From Chryseobacterium piperi (GTDB lineage: Bacteria; Bacteroidota; Bacteroidia; Flavobacteriales; Weeksellaceae), in assembly GCF_002285635.2 (NCBI RefSeq), contig NZ_CP023049.2, positions 4,437,947 to 4,501,946 of the forward strand: a DNA stretch of 64,000 bases, in the 5' to 3' direction. The position numbers and the translations under genes are program-made. Positions 27,138-36,949 of the stretch are shown here, in pieces (position 1 is the stretch's first letter; every line of letters begins with the position of its first letter). Under the pieces are notes generated by a model. That model was not told where the DNA came from. It saw only the letters and a program-made list of their open reading frames with translations, and searched no databases.

Positions 27138-27932
27138 ATGCAAAATTACTTAGACCTTTTACAACATATTCTGGATAATGGAACAGATAAAACGGATAGA
27201 ACCGGAACGGGAACAAGAAGCGTCTTCGGATATCAGTTGAGGTATGATTTATCAAAAGGGTTTCCTTTGGTGACGACTAAAAAGGTGCATTTAAAATCTA
27301 TTATTTATGAGCTGCTTTGGTTCTTAAAAGGAGATACCAATATTAAATATCTAAATGATCATGGAGTAAGTATCTGGGATGAGTGGGCTGATGAAAATGG
27401 AGACTTAGGTCCTGTTTACGGAGCGCAGTGGAGAAGCTGGAGCGGATCTAATGATAAAATAGTCGATCAGATTTCAGAAGTGATCGATCAGATTAAGAAA
27501 AATCCTGACTCCAGAAGACTGATTGTTTCTGCATGGAATGTTGCAGAGATACCGAATATGGCTTTGGCGCCTTGTCATGCCTTATTTCAGTTTTATGTAG
27601 CAGATGGAAAACTATCTTTGCAGTTGTATCAGAGAAGTGCTGATGTTTTCCTTGGTGTTCCTTTTAATATTGCCAGCTATGCTCTATTATTAATGATGGT
27701 GGCTCAGGTATGCGATCTTGAGGTGGGAGATTACGTCCACAGTTTTGGTGATGTCCATATTTATAACAATCATTTCGAACAAGTAAACAGACAGCTTTCA
27801 AGAGATCCGAGACCACTTCCTACAATGAAATTAAATCCTGAAATTAAAAATATTTTTGATTTTAATTTTGAAGATTTTACTTTAGAAAATTATGATCCGC
27901 ATCCGGGAATTAAAGCACCTGTGGCTATTTAA
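27138..27932 (+). CDS. thyA: thymidylate synthase
   Basis: 264 residues, the normal length for ThyA. DNGTDKTDRTGTGTRSVFG starts the folate/dUMP fold; DSRRLIVSAWN holds the phosphate-binding arginines; LAPCHALFQFYV holds the nucleophilic cysteine; SLQLYQRSADVFLGVPFNIA and HSFGDVHIYNNH complete the active site. It methylates dUMP to dTMP with methylene-tetrahydrofolate. The folA partner often found downstream is absent here. Confidence 0.96.
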   Translation: MQNYLDLLQHILDNGTDKTDRTGTGTRSVFGYQLRYDLSKGFPLVTTKKVHLKSIIYELLWFLKGDTNIKYLNDHGVSIWDEWADENGDLGPVYGAQWRSWSGSNDKIVDQISEVIDQIKKNPDSRRLIVSAWNVAEIPNMALAPCHALFQFYVADGKLSLQLYQRSADVFLGVPFNIASYALLLMMVAQVCDLEVGDYVHSFGDVHIYNNHFEQVNRQLSRDPRPLPTMKLNPEIKNIFDFNFEDFTLENYDPHPGIKAPVAI

Positions 27933-28026
27933 TAACTGATATTGAGATTGTAATTATCTTTTTAAAAAGAAATTACTTTACTAATTTATACCATTAGCGT
28001 GGGAATGGATTAGTGATTATTAAGAT

Positions 28027-28068
28027 AAAAAAAGACCGAAAGATTATATATTTCTCTTCCGGTCTTTT
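28027..28068. terminator. bidirectional terminator between thyA and a peptide gene
   Basis: Arms AAAAGACCG and CGGTCTTTT with inner GAAAG/CTTC pairing; A and T tracts on both sides suit the convergent genes. Confidence 0.75.
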
Positions 28069-28089
28069 ATTTTTAGGATTGTTTAATTT

Positions 28090-28338
28090 TTAATAAGGTT
28101 GTTCTTCACAGTCTTGTGGTCTTCCACATCCACTTCCTCCTCCGCCTCTTGGGCCACCACCACCATTTCCTCCTGAGCCGCCGTTTCCTCCTACACATTG
28201 TCCAGGATTTCCATCATCATTGAGTAAACATGATTTTCCTGAGCTGCATTGGCTGTCTGACCAGCACGAAGAAGAATCTCCATTAGTATTTACACTGCCT
28301 AAAATTTGTGATAGGTTTTTTCTCGAAAGTTTTTTCAT
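28090..28338 (-). CDS. bacteriocin-like peptide, Gly- and Cys-rich
   Basis: 82 residues. The leader-like start MKKLSRKNLSQILGS is the type seen in Chryseobacterium bacteriocin-like peptides (compare the peptide at 6813), although the double glycine is here GS. The core has six cysteines, four in a spaced cluster (CWSDSQCSSGKSC ... GQC), then a run of Gly interrupted by Ser, Asn and Pro, and CGRPQDC near the end. No modification or export gene is adjacent. Function unknown. Confidence 0.62.
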   Translation of the reverse strand: MKKLSRKNLSQILGSVNTNGDSSSCWSDSQCSSGKSCLLNDDGNPGQCVGGNGGSGGNGGGGPRGGGGSGCGRPQDCEEQPY

Positions 28339-28653
28339 AATATTATTTGGTTTTTATGTTAACTATTTATAAATATAATAAAAAAAACAATGCAATTGTT
28401 TGAAATTTACAAATAATCATTTGGTTTGTTAAGTTGTTTGTGGATAAAATAAAGTATTTTAATTTTTTCGATAAAATTAATAAAAGAAAAATCTTGTTTT
28501 CCTTTTGCTTAAATAAGGTAAAACCCATTTTTCTATATTATCTTAGCTAATGAGTTTCACAAGATCCTTTTATATTTTTCGATGTGAATTTTAAAGTTTT
28601 TTTTCGGAGCTCTTTTCTTGTGGAAGTTTAACCATTTTCTATTGTAAAACATA
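28339..28653. other. AT-rich intergenic stretch
   Basis: 315 nt between divergent genes. It should hold promoters for the peptide (minus) and the DUF2683/M1 peptidase pair (plus), but I see no good TTG/TAnnTTTG match and no open frame or RNA structure that I can support. Confidence 0.5.
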
Positions 28654-28884
28654 ATGAAATATTTAAAAATAAATACTGACGAAAAAACTGATCTCGAATT
28701 ATTACAGAATGCGATTCTTCAATTGAAGGGTGTCGATTCAGTAGAGGTTATTGACGAAGAAAATCCAGAAAGCGAACTCAAAAAAGCTTTTGCTAAAACT
28801 AAAGAGCAGCTTAAAAAAGGGGATTATGAAACCCTAGTCAATGATATTTTTGATATATTAACAAAAAATAATTCTAAAAAATAA
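28654..28884 (+). CDS. small DUF2683-like protein
   Basis: 76 residues, acidic and helical, beginning KYLKINTDEKTDLELLQNAI and containing SVEVIDEENPESELKKAF. The pattern resembles the DUF2683 group of small proteins, which sometimes act as antitoxins, but no toxin gene is adjacent. Its stop overlaps the next start (TAATG), so it is translationally coupled with the M1 peptidase. Confidence 0.6.
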   Translation: MKYLKINTDEKTDLELLQNAILQLKGVDSVEVIDEENPESELKKAFAKTKEQLKKGDYETLVNDIFDILTKNNSKK

Positions 28885-31394
28885 TGAAAAAGGCCATTTT
28901 ATCTATTGCTGTGCTTGGGCTTCTATTTTCAGCCAATGTATCAGCTCAAACCGAAACTTCAGGCAGAGAAAAAGTATACAGAGCAACTCATACAAAAGTA
29001 ACGGAGCTAAAACATACAAAACTTAAAGTAAACTTTGACTATCAGAAAGAACAAATGAATGGAGAGGAGTGGCTTACAGCCTCACCTTACTTTTATCCTA
29101 CCAATCAATTGATTCTTGATGCCAAAGGTATGCTGATTCATGAAGTAGCTTTAGATAATAATGGTAAAAAATCTCCTTTAAAATATGAGTATAAAGATGA
29201 TGTTCTAACTATTAATTTAGATAAGACATATCAAAAAAATCAGGATTACACAGTATATATCAAATATACTTCGCGTCCTAATGAAGTGAAGCAACAAGGA
29301 AGTATGGCTATTAATGATGCCAAGGGCTTGTATTTTATTAATGCACAAGGAAAGGATCCTGATAAGCCAACCCAGATATGGACGCAGGGGGAAACAGAGT
29401 CTTCATCTGCATGGTTTCCAACTATTGACAAGCCCAATCAAAAAACAACTCAGGAGATTTATATGACAGTTCCTGATCAATACGTAACGCTTTCCAATGG
29501 AATATTAAAAGACTCTCAAAAAGAATCAAACGGGCAGAGAACTGATCATTGGGTAATGGATAAAAGACATTCTACCTATCTTTTCTTTATGGGAGTAGGA
29601 GATTATGCTATTGTTAAAGATAAGTGGAAAAATATTCCTGTAGACTATTATATAGAAAAAGAGTATGAGCCGTATGCTAAACAGATTTATGGAAATACTC
29701 CTGAAATGATTGAATTCTTCTCAAAGAAAATGGGGTATGATTATCCTTGGGCAAAGTATGCACAAATCTCAGGAAGAGACTATGTAAGTGGTGCGATGGA
29801 AAATACTACAGCAACGCTTCATGGTAGTGATATTTTGCAAAAGCCTGGACAGCTGATCGATGAGAATAAATGGGAAGATACCATTGCACACGAGTTATTT
29901 CATCATTGGTTTGGAGATCTGGTAACGGCAGAAAGTTGGAGTAACCTTACGGTAAATGAGTCTTTTGCTAATTATTCCGAATATCTCTGGAATGAATACA
30001 AGTATGGAAAAGATCAGGCGGATTATCATCAGATGAGTGATGTGAATATGTATATTCATAACCCCTCCGATTTTAAGAAAAATTTAGTAAGGTTTAATTA
30101 TGATTCTCGTGAAGATGTTTTTGACTTGGTGACTTATCAAAAAGGAGGCGGTATTCTTCATATGCTAAGAAATTATTTAGGAGATGACGCATTCTTTGCA
30201 GGGATGAATGACTATTTAAAGACCAACGAATATAAAAATGGTGAGGCTCATCAATTGAGACTTTCTTTTGAGAAAGTTTCAGGAAAAGATCTGAACTGGT
30301 TTTTCAATCAATGGTATTTTGGAAGTGGAAATCCAAAACTGAGCTATTCTTATACTTTTGAACCTGTTAAAAAGCAAGTTACACTGGTTATTAATCAAAC
30401 CCAGGAGCTGCCTTTTGAATTTCCTTTGGCAATAGATGTCTATGATAATGGAAAGCCTAAAAGATATAATGTATGGGTAAATGCTGAGGCTAAGAATACA
30501 TTTAATTTTGATGTTTCAAAAACTCCGGATTTAATCAATATCAATGCAGATGGAATATTGGTGTCAGAAATTACTGATACAAAGACACCGGAACAATATT
30601 TAATGCAGTTTACCAACTCCAAGGAGCTAAAGAGCAGATATAATGCAGTAAAAGCTATTAAGGATCAGGTTGGAAAAAATCCGGCTGCTACAAAGTTGCT
30701 TGCTGCAGCATTGAAAGACCCTTATTTCAGAGTAAGAATGAAGGCATTGGAATTAATGGATTTGTCTAATGCTGAACAGGCAAAAGTTTTAGCATCAGAT
30801 GTAGAAAAATTAGCGGCTAATGATCCTAAAACTTTGGTTCAGGGATCGGCGATTGCTGCCTTAGCAAAAACGAAGGATAAAAAATATCTTCCGCTTTTTG
30901 AAAAAGGGGTTAATGCTGTTTCAAATTCCGTAAAAGGAAATTCGTTATCAGCTTTAGTTACTGTTGATCCTTCAAGAGCTAATGCTTTAGCTGAAAAAAT
31001 TGATTTGAAAGGGGCTTCTGATGACCTGTTAGCACAGTTGTTGCCTGTTGTTGTTAAAAACAAAATAACATCTCAGATGGCTAATATTGCTTCTGTTGTA
31101 GCATTTTATCCTTTCATTAAGTTTCAGAACCCGGAGTTAGGGAAATCTGCAGAAGAAGGTTTTAACTGGATTATGACTTCAGATAATCTGAAAGCTACAG
31201 AAAGTATTACAAAATTATTGGGACAGGCAAAAAGCCAGGTGGCACAAAATCCGCAAGCTAAGATGATGATTTCTCAGATGTTGAAGGATGGTCTCAGTAA
31301 AAAGATGGAATTGTTAAAACAAAATCCACAAAATGCTGCAAGTATTAATAAACAAATCGATGCTTTAAACAAATCGATTGAAGAATATAAATAA
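28884..31394 (+). CDS. M1-family metallopeptidase
   Basis: 836 residues. Signal peptide about 1-21 (ending VSAQ). N-terminal beta domain about 30-230. The substrate-anchoring motif is SGAMENTTATL; the zinc site is AHELFHHWFGDLVTAESWSNL followed by NESFANY with the third ligand Glu. A C-terminal helical repeat domain (about 570-836) with HEAT-like alternation closes the protein. It should act in the periplasm as an aminopeptidase. All active-site residues are present. Confidence 0.92.
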   Translation: MKKAILSIAVLGLLFSANVSAQTETSGREKVYRATHTKVTELKHTKLKVNFDYQKEQMNGEEWLTASPYFYPTNQLILDAKGMLIHEVALDNNGKKSPLKYEYKDDVLTINLDKTYQKNQDYTVYIKYTSRPNEVKQQGSMAINDAKGLYFINAQGKDPDKPTQIWTQGETESSSAWFPTIDKPNQKTTQEIYMTVPDQYVTLSNGILKDSQKESNGQRTDHWVMDKRHSTYLFFMGVGDYAIVKDKWKNIPVDYYIEKEYEPYAKQIYGNTPEMIEFFSKKMGYDYPWAKYAQISGRDYVSGAMENTTATLHGSDILQKPGQLIDENKWEDTIAHELFHHWFGDLVTAESWSNLTVNESFANYSEYLWNEYKYGKDQADYHQMSDVNMYIHNPSDFKKNLVRFNYDSREDVFDLVTYQKGGGILHMLRNYLGDDAFFAGMNDYLKTNEYKNGEAHQLRLSFEKVSGKDLNWFFNQWYFGSGNPKLSYSYTFEPVKKQVTLVINQTQELPFEFPLAIDVYDNGKPKRYNVWVNAEAKNTFNFDVSKTPDLININADGILVSEITDTKTPEQYLMQFTNSKELKSRYNAVKAIKDQVGKNPAATKLLAAALKDPYFRVRMKALELMDLSNAEQAKVLASDVEKLAANDPKTLVQGSAIAALAKTKDKKYLPLFEKGVNAVSNSVKGNSLSALVTVDPSRANALAEKIDLKGASDDLLAQLLPVVVKNKITSQMANIASVVAFYPFIKFQNPELGKSAEEGFNWIMTSDNLKATESITKLLGQAKSQVAQNPQAKMMISQMLKDGLSKKMELLKQNPQNAASINKQIDALNKSIEEYK

Positions 31395-31426
31395 ATTGTT
31401 TTTTTACAATATAATATATATATATG

Positions 31427-31461
31427 AAGAGGCTGTCCAATTTTTGGACAGCCTCTTATAT
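31427..31461 (+). terminator. long perfect hairpin, terminator resembling IS1182 ends
   Basis: Fourteen-bp arms AAGAGGCTGTCCAA and TTGGACAGCCTCTT around TTT, followed by ATATTTAATT. It shares AAGAGGCTGTC with the ends of the IS1182 element in this window. It lies 33 nt past the M1 peptidase gene. Confidence 0.7.
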
Positions 31462-31529
31462 TTAATTATTTCTTTAGAATCAGGTTTAAGAAAATATGGG
31501 GCCTTATTGTTATATATATTGATCAGTCT

Positions 31530-32261
31530 TTACTTCTTACAGATAATAATCGTTTCCTGATCCGAAAAACCAAAGTAATTGTCTTTTTCAAAAACTTTGA
31601 TTTCCGCTTGAAATCCTGTGCTTTTTAGTCGTTCTACCAGTCCTTCCACAGAATAGATCCGTACATGATCTTCCTGTCCGAAATGTTCTAACCTTTCTTC
31701 AGGAGTTTTTACTTCAGCATTTTCATAGATTTCTCCATTTTTAAAAGGGGTCTGAATTAAAGCCATTCCATCTTTTTTCAAAACCCTGTATAACTCATTC
31801 ATAGCAGCCGTATCATTGTCAATGTGTTCAAGAATATGGTAGCATAGAATAAGATCAAATTTTTCAGACTCTGAATCAATTTGCGTGATATCAAAATGGT
31901 AATCTGCTAAAAATTCGTTTTCGAAATCTGTTGGAAAATAATTGATTTCCTTTGAATTTTTCAATGTTCGGTAAATAGCTCGTGAAGGAGAAAAGTCTAA
32001 TACTGAAAACCCGGGTTTCAAATAGTCTTCTTTCAGGATTTTATACAATCTCCTGGATCTCGGTAGACTTCCACAAATAGGGCAGAGTAGGTTTCCGTTA
32101 TCGAGCTTTATAAAACTCTTAAGTTGGGAATGGCAGATATTGCATTCATGATGGTTTCCTTTATATAATGGATATAAAGCTTTTCTGAAAAACATTTCGT
32201 TTTCAAAAATGAATTTTTGGGGAAGAATGCTTTTGATAATATTTTTTGCAGTAGAATACAT
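31530..32261 (-). CDS. class I SAM-dependent methyltransferase with zinc ribbon
   Basis: 243 residues from ATG 32261 (MYSTAKNIIK); a TTG four codons earlier is possible. A four-cysteine zinc ribbon lies at about 38-62 (CNICHSQLK ... CPICGSLPRSRRLY). The methyltransferase fold follows: SVLDFSPSRAIY (SAM motif I), FDLILCYHILEHIDND (motif IV) and ALIQTPFKNGEIY. Such proteins modify sugars, lipids or small molecules; the substrate is not shown. It is convergent to the M1 gene and divergent to HMG-CoA synthase. Confidence 0.82.
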   Translation of the reverse strand: MYSTAKNIIKSILPQKFIFENEMFFRKALYPLYKGNHHECNICHSQLKSFIKLDNGNLLCPICGSLPRSRRLYKILKEDYLKPGFSVLDFSPSRAIYRTLKNSKEINYFPTDFENEFLADYHFDITQIDSESEKFDLILCYHILEHIDNDTAAMNELYRVLKKDGMALIQTPFKNGEIYENAEVKTPEERLEHFGQEDHVRIYSVEGLVERLKSTGFQAEIKVFEKDNYFGFSDQETIIICKK

Positions 32262-32346
32262 TGGTGTTTGCAATTTAATAATAGTAATCGAAAAATTCGG
32301 TGTTGTTGCTATTAATTTTTAAATTTGTGCTTTATAATTTTAACGT

Positions 32347-33672
32347 ATGACTTTTGGAATTGAAGCTGTAGGCTACTATATACCGTCTTTGTATTTAGAG
32401 ATCAAAGACCTGGCAGAAAAAAGAGGAATTGAACCTGCGAAATTAGAAAAAGGCTTAGGCTTACATAGGATGGGATTTCCTGATGTTCATGAAGATGCAG
32501 CTACTTTTGCAGCCGAAGCATTGTTAAAATTAATAAAAGACTATCAGATTAATCCTGAAGATATAGCAAGAATTTACTTAGGGACTGAAAGTGCATTGGA
32601 TGCAGCAAAACCTACCGCTTCTTATGCCATGCAGATGGTAGAAAAAGTGTTGGAGGAAGAATTCGGAGAACGATGCTTTAAAAATTGCGATGTAGTAGAT
32701 ATGACTTTCGCATGTGTTGGTGCTGTTGATGCTCTTCATAACTCTCTTGATTTCGTAAGGGTAAATCCTGATAAAAAGGCTATTGTCATTGCCAGTGATT
32801 ATGCAAAATATGAGCTTAGCTCACCTGGAGAGTATACGCAGGGTGGTGGTGCAGTTGCTTTATTGGTTTCTTCAGAGCCTAACCTGTTAGAAATTGAAAA
32901 CTTTTGGGGAGTAGCTACAGAAAGTGTATTTGATTTTTTTAAACCGAGACGTTATTATCAGAAAGAGGAATTGACTACTGCTCCTGAAACTTACCCGGAC
33001 AAAATAGAGATATTTACCGATGAGCCTGTTTTTGATGGGCAGTACTCTAATCAATGTTATCAGGATCGTATCAGAGAAGCATATTCCCATTATAAGGAAA
33101 TTACAGGTAAGGATAAACCTTATAAAGATTGGAAATACCTGATCTTCCACCTTCCCTACGCTTTTCATGGGAAAAGGGTCTTTACTGAAATTTTCAGTCT
33201 GGAAAATGGACTTTCTTATAGAACACCTGAAGAGCAAAAGGTTGTTGCTAAATCTGAAGACTATCTCCAATTCATCAATGAAAAAATTGAAAAATCTCAA
33301 CGGGCCTCTTCCGAAATAGGAAATATGTATACCGCTTCTATCTTTATGGCATTGCTTTCGGCATTGCAAACATCTTTTAATGATGGTGAAGAATTAACAG
33401 GAGAAAAGATAGGATTTCTTGGATATGGCAGCGGATCCAAATCTAAAGTTTTTGCAGGGGCAGTTTCTAAGAACTGGAAAAATGTAGTTTCTAAATGGAA
33501 CTTATTCGAAAATCTAAATGAGCGAACTGCTATTGATTTTGAAAGCTATGAGAAACTACATAGAAAACAACTAAAGGAATCTGTTAATCCAGACTATAGT
33601 GGATTTGGATTGGAATCTGTAGAAACCGATAATCCTGTTTTAAATGGAGCAAGATATTATAATTATAAGTAA
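32347..33672 (+). CDS. mvaS: hydroxymethylglutaryl-CoA synthase family protein
   Basis: 441 residues, thiolase fold. The active cysteine lies in DVVDMTFACVGAVDALHNS, and the catalytic Glu and His are expected in the N-terminal part and in IFHLPYAFHGKRV. The C-terminal GFLGYGSGSKSKVFAG block is typical of HMGCS. It joins acetyl-CoA with acetoacetyl-CoA in the mevalonate route, which Flavobacteriia use for isoprenoids. No other mevalonate gene is in the window. A TAAATTTG element is at 32320-32327. Confidence 0.88.
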   Translation: MTFGIEAVGYYIPSLYLEIKDLAEKRGIEPAKLEKGLGLHRMGFPDVHEDAATFAAEALLKLIKDYQINPEDIARIYLGTESALDAAKPTASYAMQMVEKVLEEEFGERCFKNCDVVDMTFACVGAVDALHNSLDFVRVNPDKKAIVIASDYAKYELSSPGEYTQGGGAVALLVSSEPNLLEIENFWGVATESVFDFFKPRRYYQKEELTTAPETYPDKIEIFTDEPVFDGQYSNQCYQDRIREAYSHYKEITGKDKPYKDWKYLIFHLPYAFHGKRVFTEIFSLENGLSYRTPEEQKVVAKSEDYLQFINEKIEKSQRASSEIGNMYTASIFMALLSALQTSFNDGEELTGEKIGFLGYGSGSKSKVFAGAVSKNWKNVVSKWNLFENLNERTAIDFESYEKLHRKQLKESVNPDYSGFGLESVETDNPVLNGARYYNYK

Positions 33673-33703
33673 ATAAAAGATTATTAAATAAAAGTTAATT
33701 TTA

Positions 33704-33736
33704 TGTAAAAACATCTCATTTTTGAGGTGTTTTTTT
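33704..33736 (+). terminator. rho-independent terminator after the HMGCS gene
   Basis: Arms AAAACATCTCA and TGAGGTGTTTT (one G-T pair) followed by a T run. The remaining 33737-34105 stretch is AT-rich, holds no frame I trust, and presumably carries the susC promoter. Confidence 0.75.
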
Positions 33737-34105
33737 GTTTTTTTTTAGAATATAGGATTTAAAATGCAATATATAAAGGCTGAATACGTGATTTGAAATT
33801 TAAATTGTGTTTATAAAATTAGGCAACAGTATTATTTGTATTTATTTTATTAATAGGATTGTAATAGCTGGTTGATGTGTGAGGTATTTTTATTTCTATT
33901 TAACTCGTTAAAATTATTCTGGTAAAAGAATTGGTGCGAAAATATTTTTATTAATTATTTAGGATCGGCTGTTAATTTTTTTTAAAATTCACTATTCTTG
34001 ATGAATTATTTATTTTTTAATACATTGTATTTCAATTTGTTGCAGGTTGTGTGTGTTAATATTTATTAACATATTTACAGCCTTAAATACTAAAATTAAA
34101 AATAC

Positions 34106-36937
34106 ATGAATGTAAGATTATGCATTATAACAACTGCCGGATTGTTTTTTACGGGGCAGTTTGTAAATGCTCAAAAAAAAACTAATGATAGTTTAAAGGA
34201 GGCGAATATACAGGAAGTAGTAGTAACTGGATATCAGAAAAAAAGTAAGGATGAAGTGAGTTCTGCTATTACTGTTGTATCCGGGAAATCATTATCTAAC
34301 TTTTCTGGTTCTACTATGGGAAGTAATGCATTGCAGGGGAAGGCTGCCGGAGTAGATGTTTCTGCATTAAATGGGAAACCTGGTGGAGGATCAGCAATTA
34401 ATATTAGAGGACTTGGTAATATTACAACCTCAGTAGGAGCATCCAATCCATTATATGTTATTGACGGGTTTATTGTAGGAAATGATCAAAGAGCACAAGA
34501 TGTTTTTAATTCTATAAACCCTAGTGATTACGAAAATATTTCAGTACTAAAGGATGCCGCAGCAGCAGCAATCTATGGTTCACAGGGAGCTAATGGGGTA
34601 ATTGTTTTAACTACCAAGAGTGGTAAATCAGGAAAACCTGTGATTACTTTAAGTTCTCGTATGGGATTTTCTGAACGAATTAATGACATCAATTTTAGGA
34701 TGATGAATTCTGCCCAGAAAATTGATTATGAAAAACAAATGTTTAATTTGGGAATTCCGGGATATACCCAGTGGACTGATGCCAGAACTAATGCTGCACT
34801 TGCATTAGATCATAATTGGCAAAAGGATATTTTAAGAACTTCATTTATAGAGTCTTATCAGGTAGGGATCAGAGGAGGAAATGATAAATCCAAATATACT
34901 ATTTCATTAGGTTATGATTCTGATAACGGGATCGTTCAGAATATTCATGCGTACAAAAGATATACCGGTAGGATGAAGTATGAAGCTAATCCAACTGATA
35001 GATTGAGTTTTGGTACGTCCATGGGGGTAAACTATAGCAGATCTCAGGAAACAAGAGATAGAAATAATACACAGAACCCATTTAGAGCGATGTATGCTTA
35101 TAACAGTTTTGAACCTGTTTATAATCAAGATGGTAGCTATAATGCTACAAGACAAGGATTCCCTATCTTGGAGGCTCTTAAAAACAATCCTGAATTCATC
35201 AACTCTTTAATTTTTGATGGAAATATATTTGCTCAATACAAAATTACAGAAGGTTTAAATTTTAAAACTCAATTAGGAGGGTATTTTAATAATATTAGAA
35301 GAACCAGTACAATATTTAGAGGATCATTTCTAGATAATATATTAGGAATCAACGGGCAGGTTACAGAACAAAATCAAAATCGCTTTAGATATACCAATTC
35401 GAATACATTAAACTATGTAAAGTCGTTTGGAGATCATAGTTTTGACTTTTTAGCTTTAGTTGAGTACACAGAATTCAGGAATGACTTTATCAGTGGAACA
35501 GGAAGAAGTTTTGCAATACCATCAATAAGCCAATTAAATAATACGGTTGTACCTTTTGCTGTTGCTGGATATAATGAATTATTCAGAACATTCTCCTATG
35601 GAGGTTTTGTAACATATGATTTTGCTAAGAAGTATGTTGTAACAGCTTCCGTAAGACAAGATAGGGATTCTAGATTTGGAAGAAATAATAATATCTCAGA
35701 ACCATTCTGGTCAGTGAGTGGAGCCTGGAATATTAGTAATGAAAACTTTTTAAAGGATAAAAATATAGTATCTCTTTTAAAGCTTAGAGCATCAATTGGT
35801 ACAAGAGGATACAATAACATTGGGCTTAATTTGAATAATGTTCTTATGTCAGGAGGGGCTTATGGAAATTTTCCAACAGCCGCACTTAACAGTAATTATG
35901 GAAACCCAGATTTAAAATGGGAGGTGACAAGATCACAGAACTATGGAGCAGAATTTGGTTTTTTAAAGAATAGAATTAGAGGGACACTAGATTATTTTAT
36001 TGATCAAAAGAGAGATTTTATTCTAGCTATTCCTAACTTAAGTTCAGAAGGAGGAGCTTACTCAAAAAATATTAATGCTGGAGATCTTGTTAACAAAGGT
36101 TTAGAAATTAGTTTGTCAGCCGACATTATTAAATCTAAGGACTTTAATTGGAGTGTACGTGCCAATACAAGTATCATGAGTTATAAACTTAATAAATTGA
36201 GAAATGGTGAAACAGAAAGGATATATGATATTAATATTTTAAGAGAAGGATACGAACCGTTTTCATTTTTCTTAGTAAGAAGCGCAGGGGTTAATCCTGC
36301 TAATGGTAATGAAATGTATTATACTAAAGATGGTGGATTAACAGAAATTTACAATTCTAATGATGCTGTTTTGTTAGAAAACAAATCTCCTCTTCCAAGA
36401 TTATTTGGAGGATTTGGAACTAGTCTTTCTTATAAGGGTATTGATCTACAAGCTGACTTTACTTATAAATCAGGAAATTATACCTACAATTATATGGCTC
36501 GTGATATGTTGAACTATAGTAACGGTGCTCTTGGTAATATGAGAACTGACGCAGCCAACTATTGGACAACACCAGGTCAAACAAATGTGTTACCAAGACC
36601 TAATAATCCAAGTAATGCTCCAGGAGGTGCTACAGGGTTACAAACCACAGATCGCTTTTTACAGGATGCTTCCTATCTTAGATTGAGAAATGTAAGTATT
36701 GGATATACTATTGATAAAAGAACAATCGGAGAATCATTACCTGTTAACAAAATAAGATTATCATTAACAGGACAAAACCTTGCAACCTGGACAAAGTTTC
36801 AAGGAGATCCGGAGGTGTCAATCGGATCGGGTGAAAATCAAACCGGTGCCGGACAGACATTTATTAGCGGTGCTTATGCACTATATGGCTATCCAGCTGT
36901 AAAAACTTATTTATTTGGAATTGAAATAGAATTTTAA
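34106..36937 (+). CDS. SusC/RagA-family TonB-linked outer-membrane protein
   Basis: 943 residues. Signal peptide about 1-22 (ending VNAQ), then a TonB-box-like IQEVVVTGYQKK and a plug domain (about 45-165: NALQGKAAGVDVSALNGKPGG, INIRGLGNITT, NPLYVIDGFIV, AAIYGSQGANGVIVLTTKSG). The barrel ends at GIEIEF. Unlike most SusC proteins it lacks the N-terminal carboxypeptidase-regulatory-like domain. It imports a SusD-bound oligomer; the substrate is unknown. It is 12 nt upstream of susD. Confidence 0.92.
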   Translation: MNVRLCIITTAGLFFTGQFVNAQKKTNDSLKEANIQEVVVTGYQKKSKDEVSSAITVVSGKSLSNFSGSTMGSNALQGKAAGVDVSALNGKPGGGSAINIRGLGNITTSVGASNPLYVIDGFIVGNDQRAQDVFNSINPSDYENISVLKDAAAAAIYGSQGANGVIVLTTKSGKSGKPVITLSSRMGFSERINDINFRMMNSAQKIDYEKQMFNLGIPGYTQWTDARTNAALALDHNWQKDILRTSFIESYQVGIRGGNDKSKYTISLGYDSDNGIVQNIHAYKRYTGRMKYEANPTDRLSFGTSMGVNYSRSQETRDRNNTQNPFRAMYAYNSFEPVYNQDGSYNATRQGFPILEALKNNPEFINSLIFDGNIFAQYKITEGLNFKTQLGGYFNNIRRTSTIFRGSFLDNILGINGQVTEQNQNRFRYTNSNTLNYVKSFGDHSFDFLALVEYTEFRNDFISGTGRSFAIPSISQLNNTVVPFAVAGYNELFRTFSYGGFVTYDFAKKYVVTASVRQDRDSRFGRNNNISEPFWSVSGAWNISNENFLKDKNIVSLLKLRASIGTRGYNNIGLNLNNVLMSGGAYGNFPTAALNSNYGNPDLKWEVTRSQNYGAEFGFLKNRIRGTLDYFIDQKRDFILAIPNLSSEGGAYSKNINAGDLVNKGLEISLSADIIKSKDFNWSVRANTSIMSYKLNKLRNGETERIYDINILREGYEPFSFFLVRSAGVNPANGNEMYYTKDGGLTEIYNSNDAVLLENKSPLPRLFGGFGTSLSYKGIDLQADFTYKSGNYTYNYMARDMLNYSNGALGNMRTDAANYWTTPGQTNVLPRPNNPSNAPGGATGLQTTDRFLQDASYLRLRNVSIGYTIDKRTIGESLPVNKIRLSLTGQNLATWTKFQGDPEVSIGSGENQTGAGQTFISGAYALYGYPAVKTYLFGIEIEF

Positions 36938-36949
36938 ACATTTAGAAAC

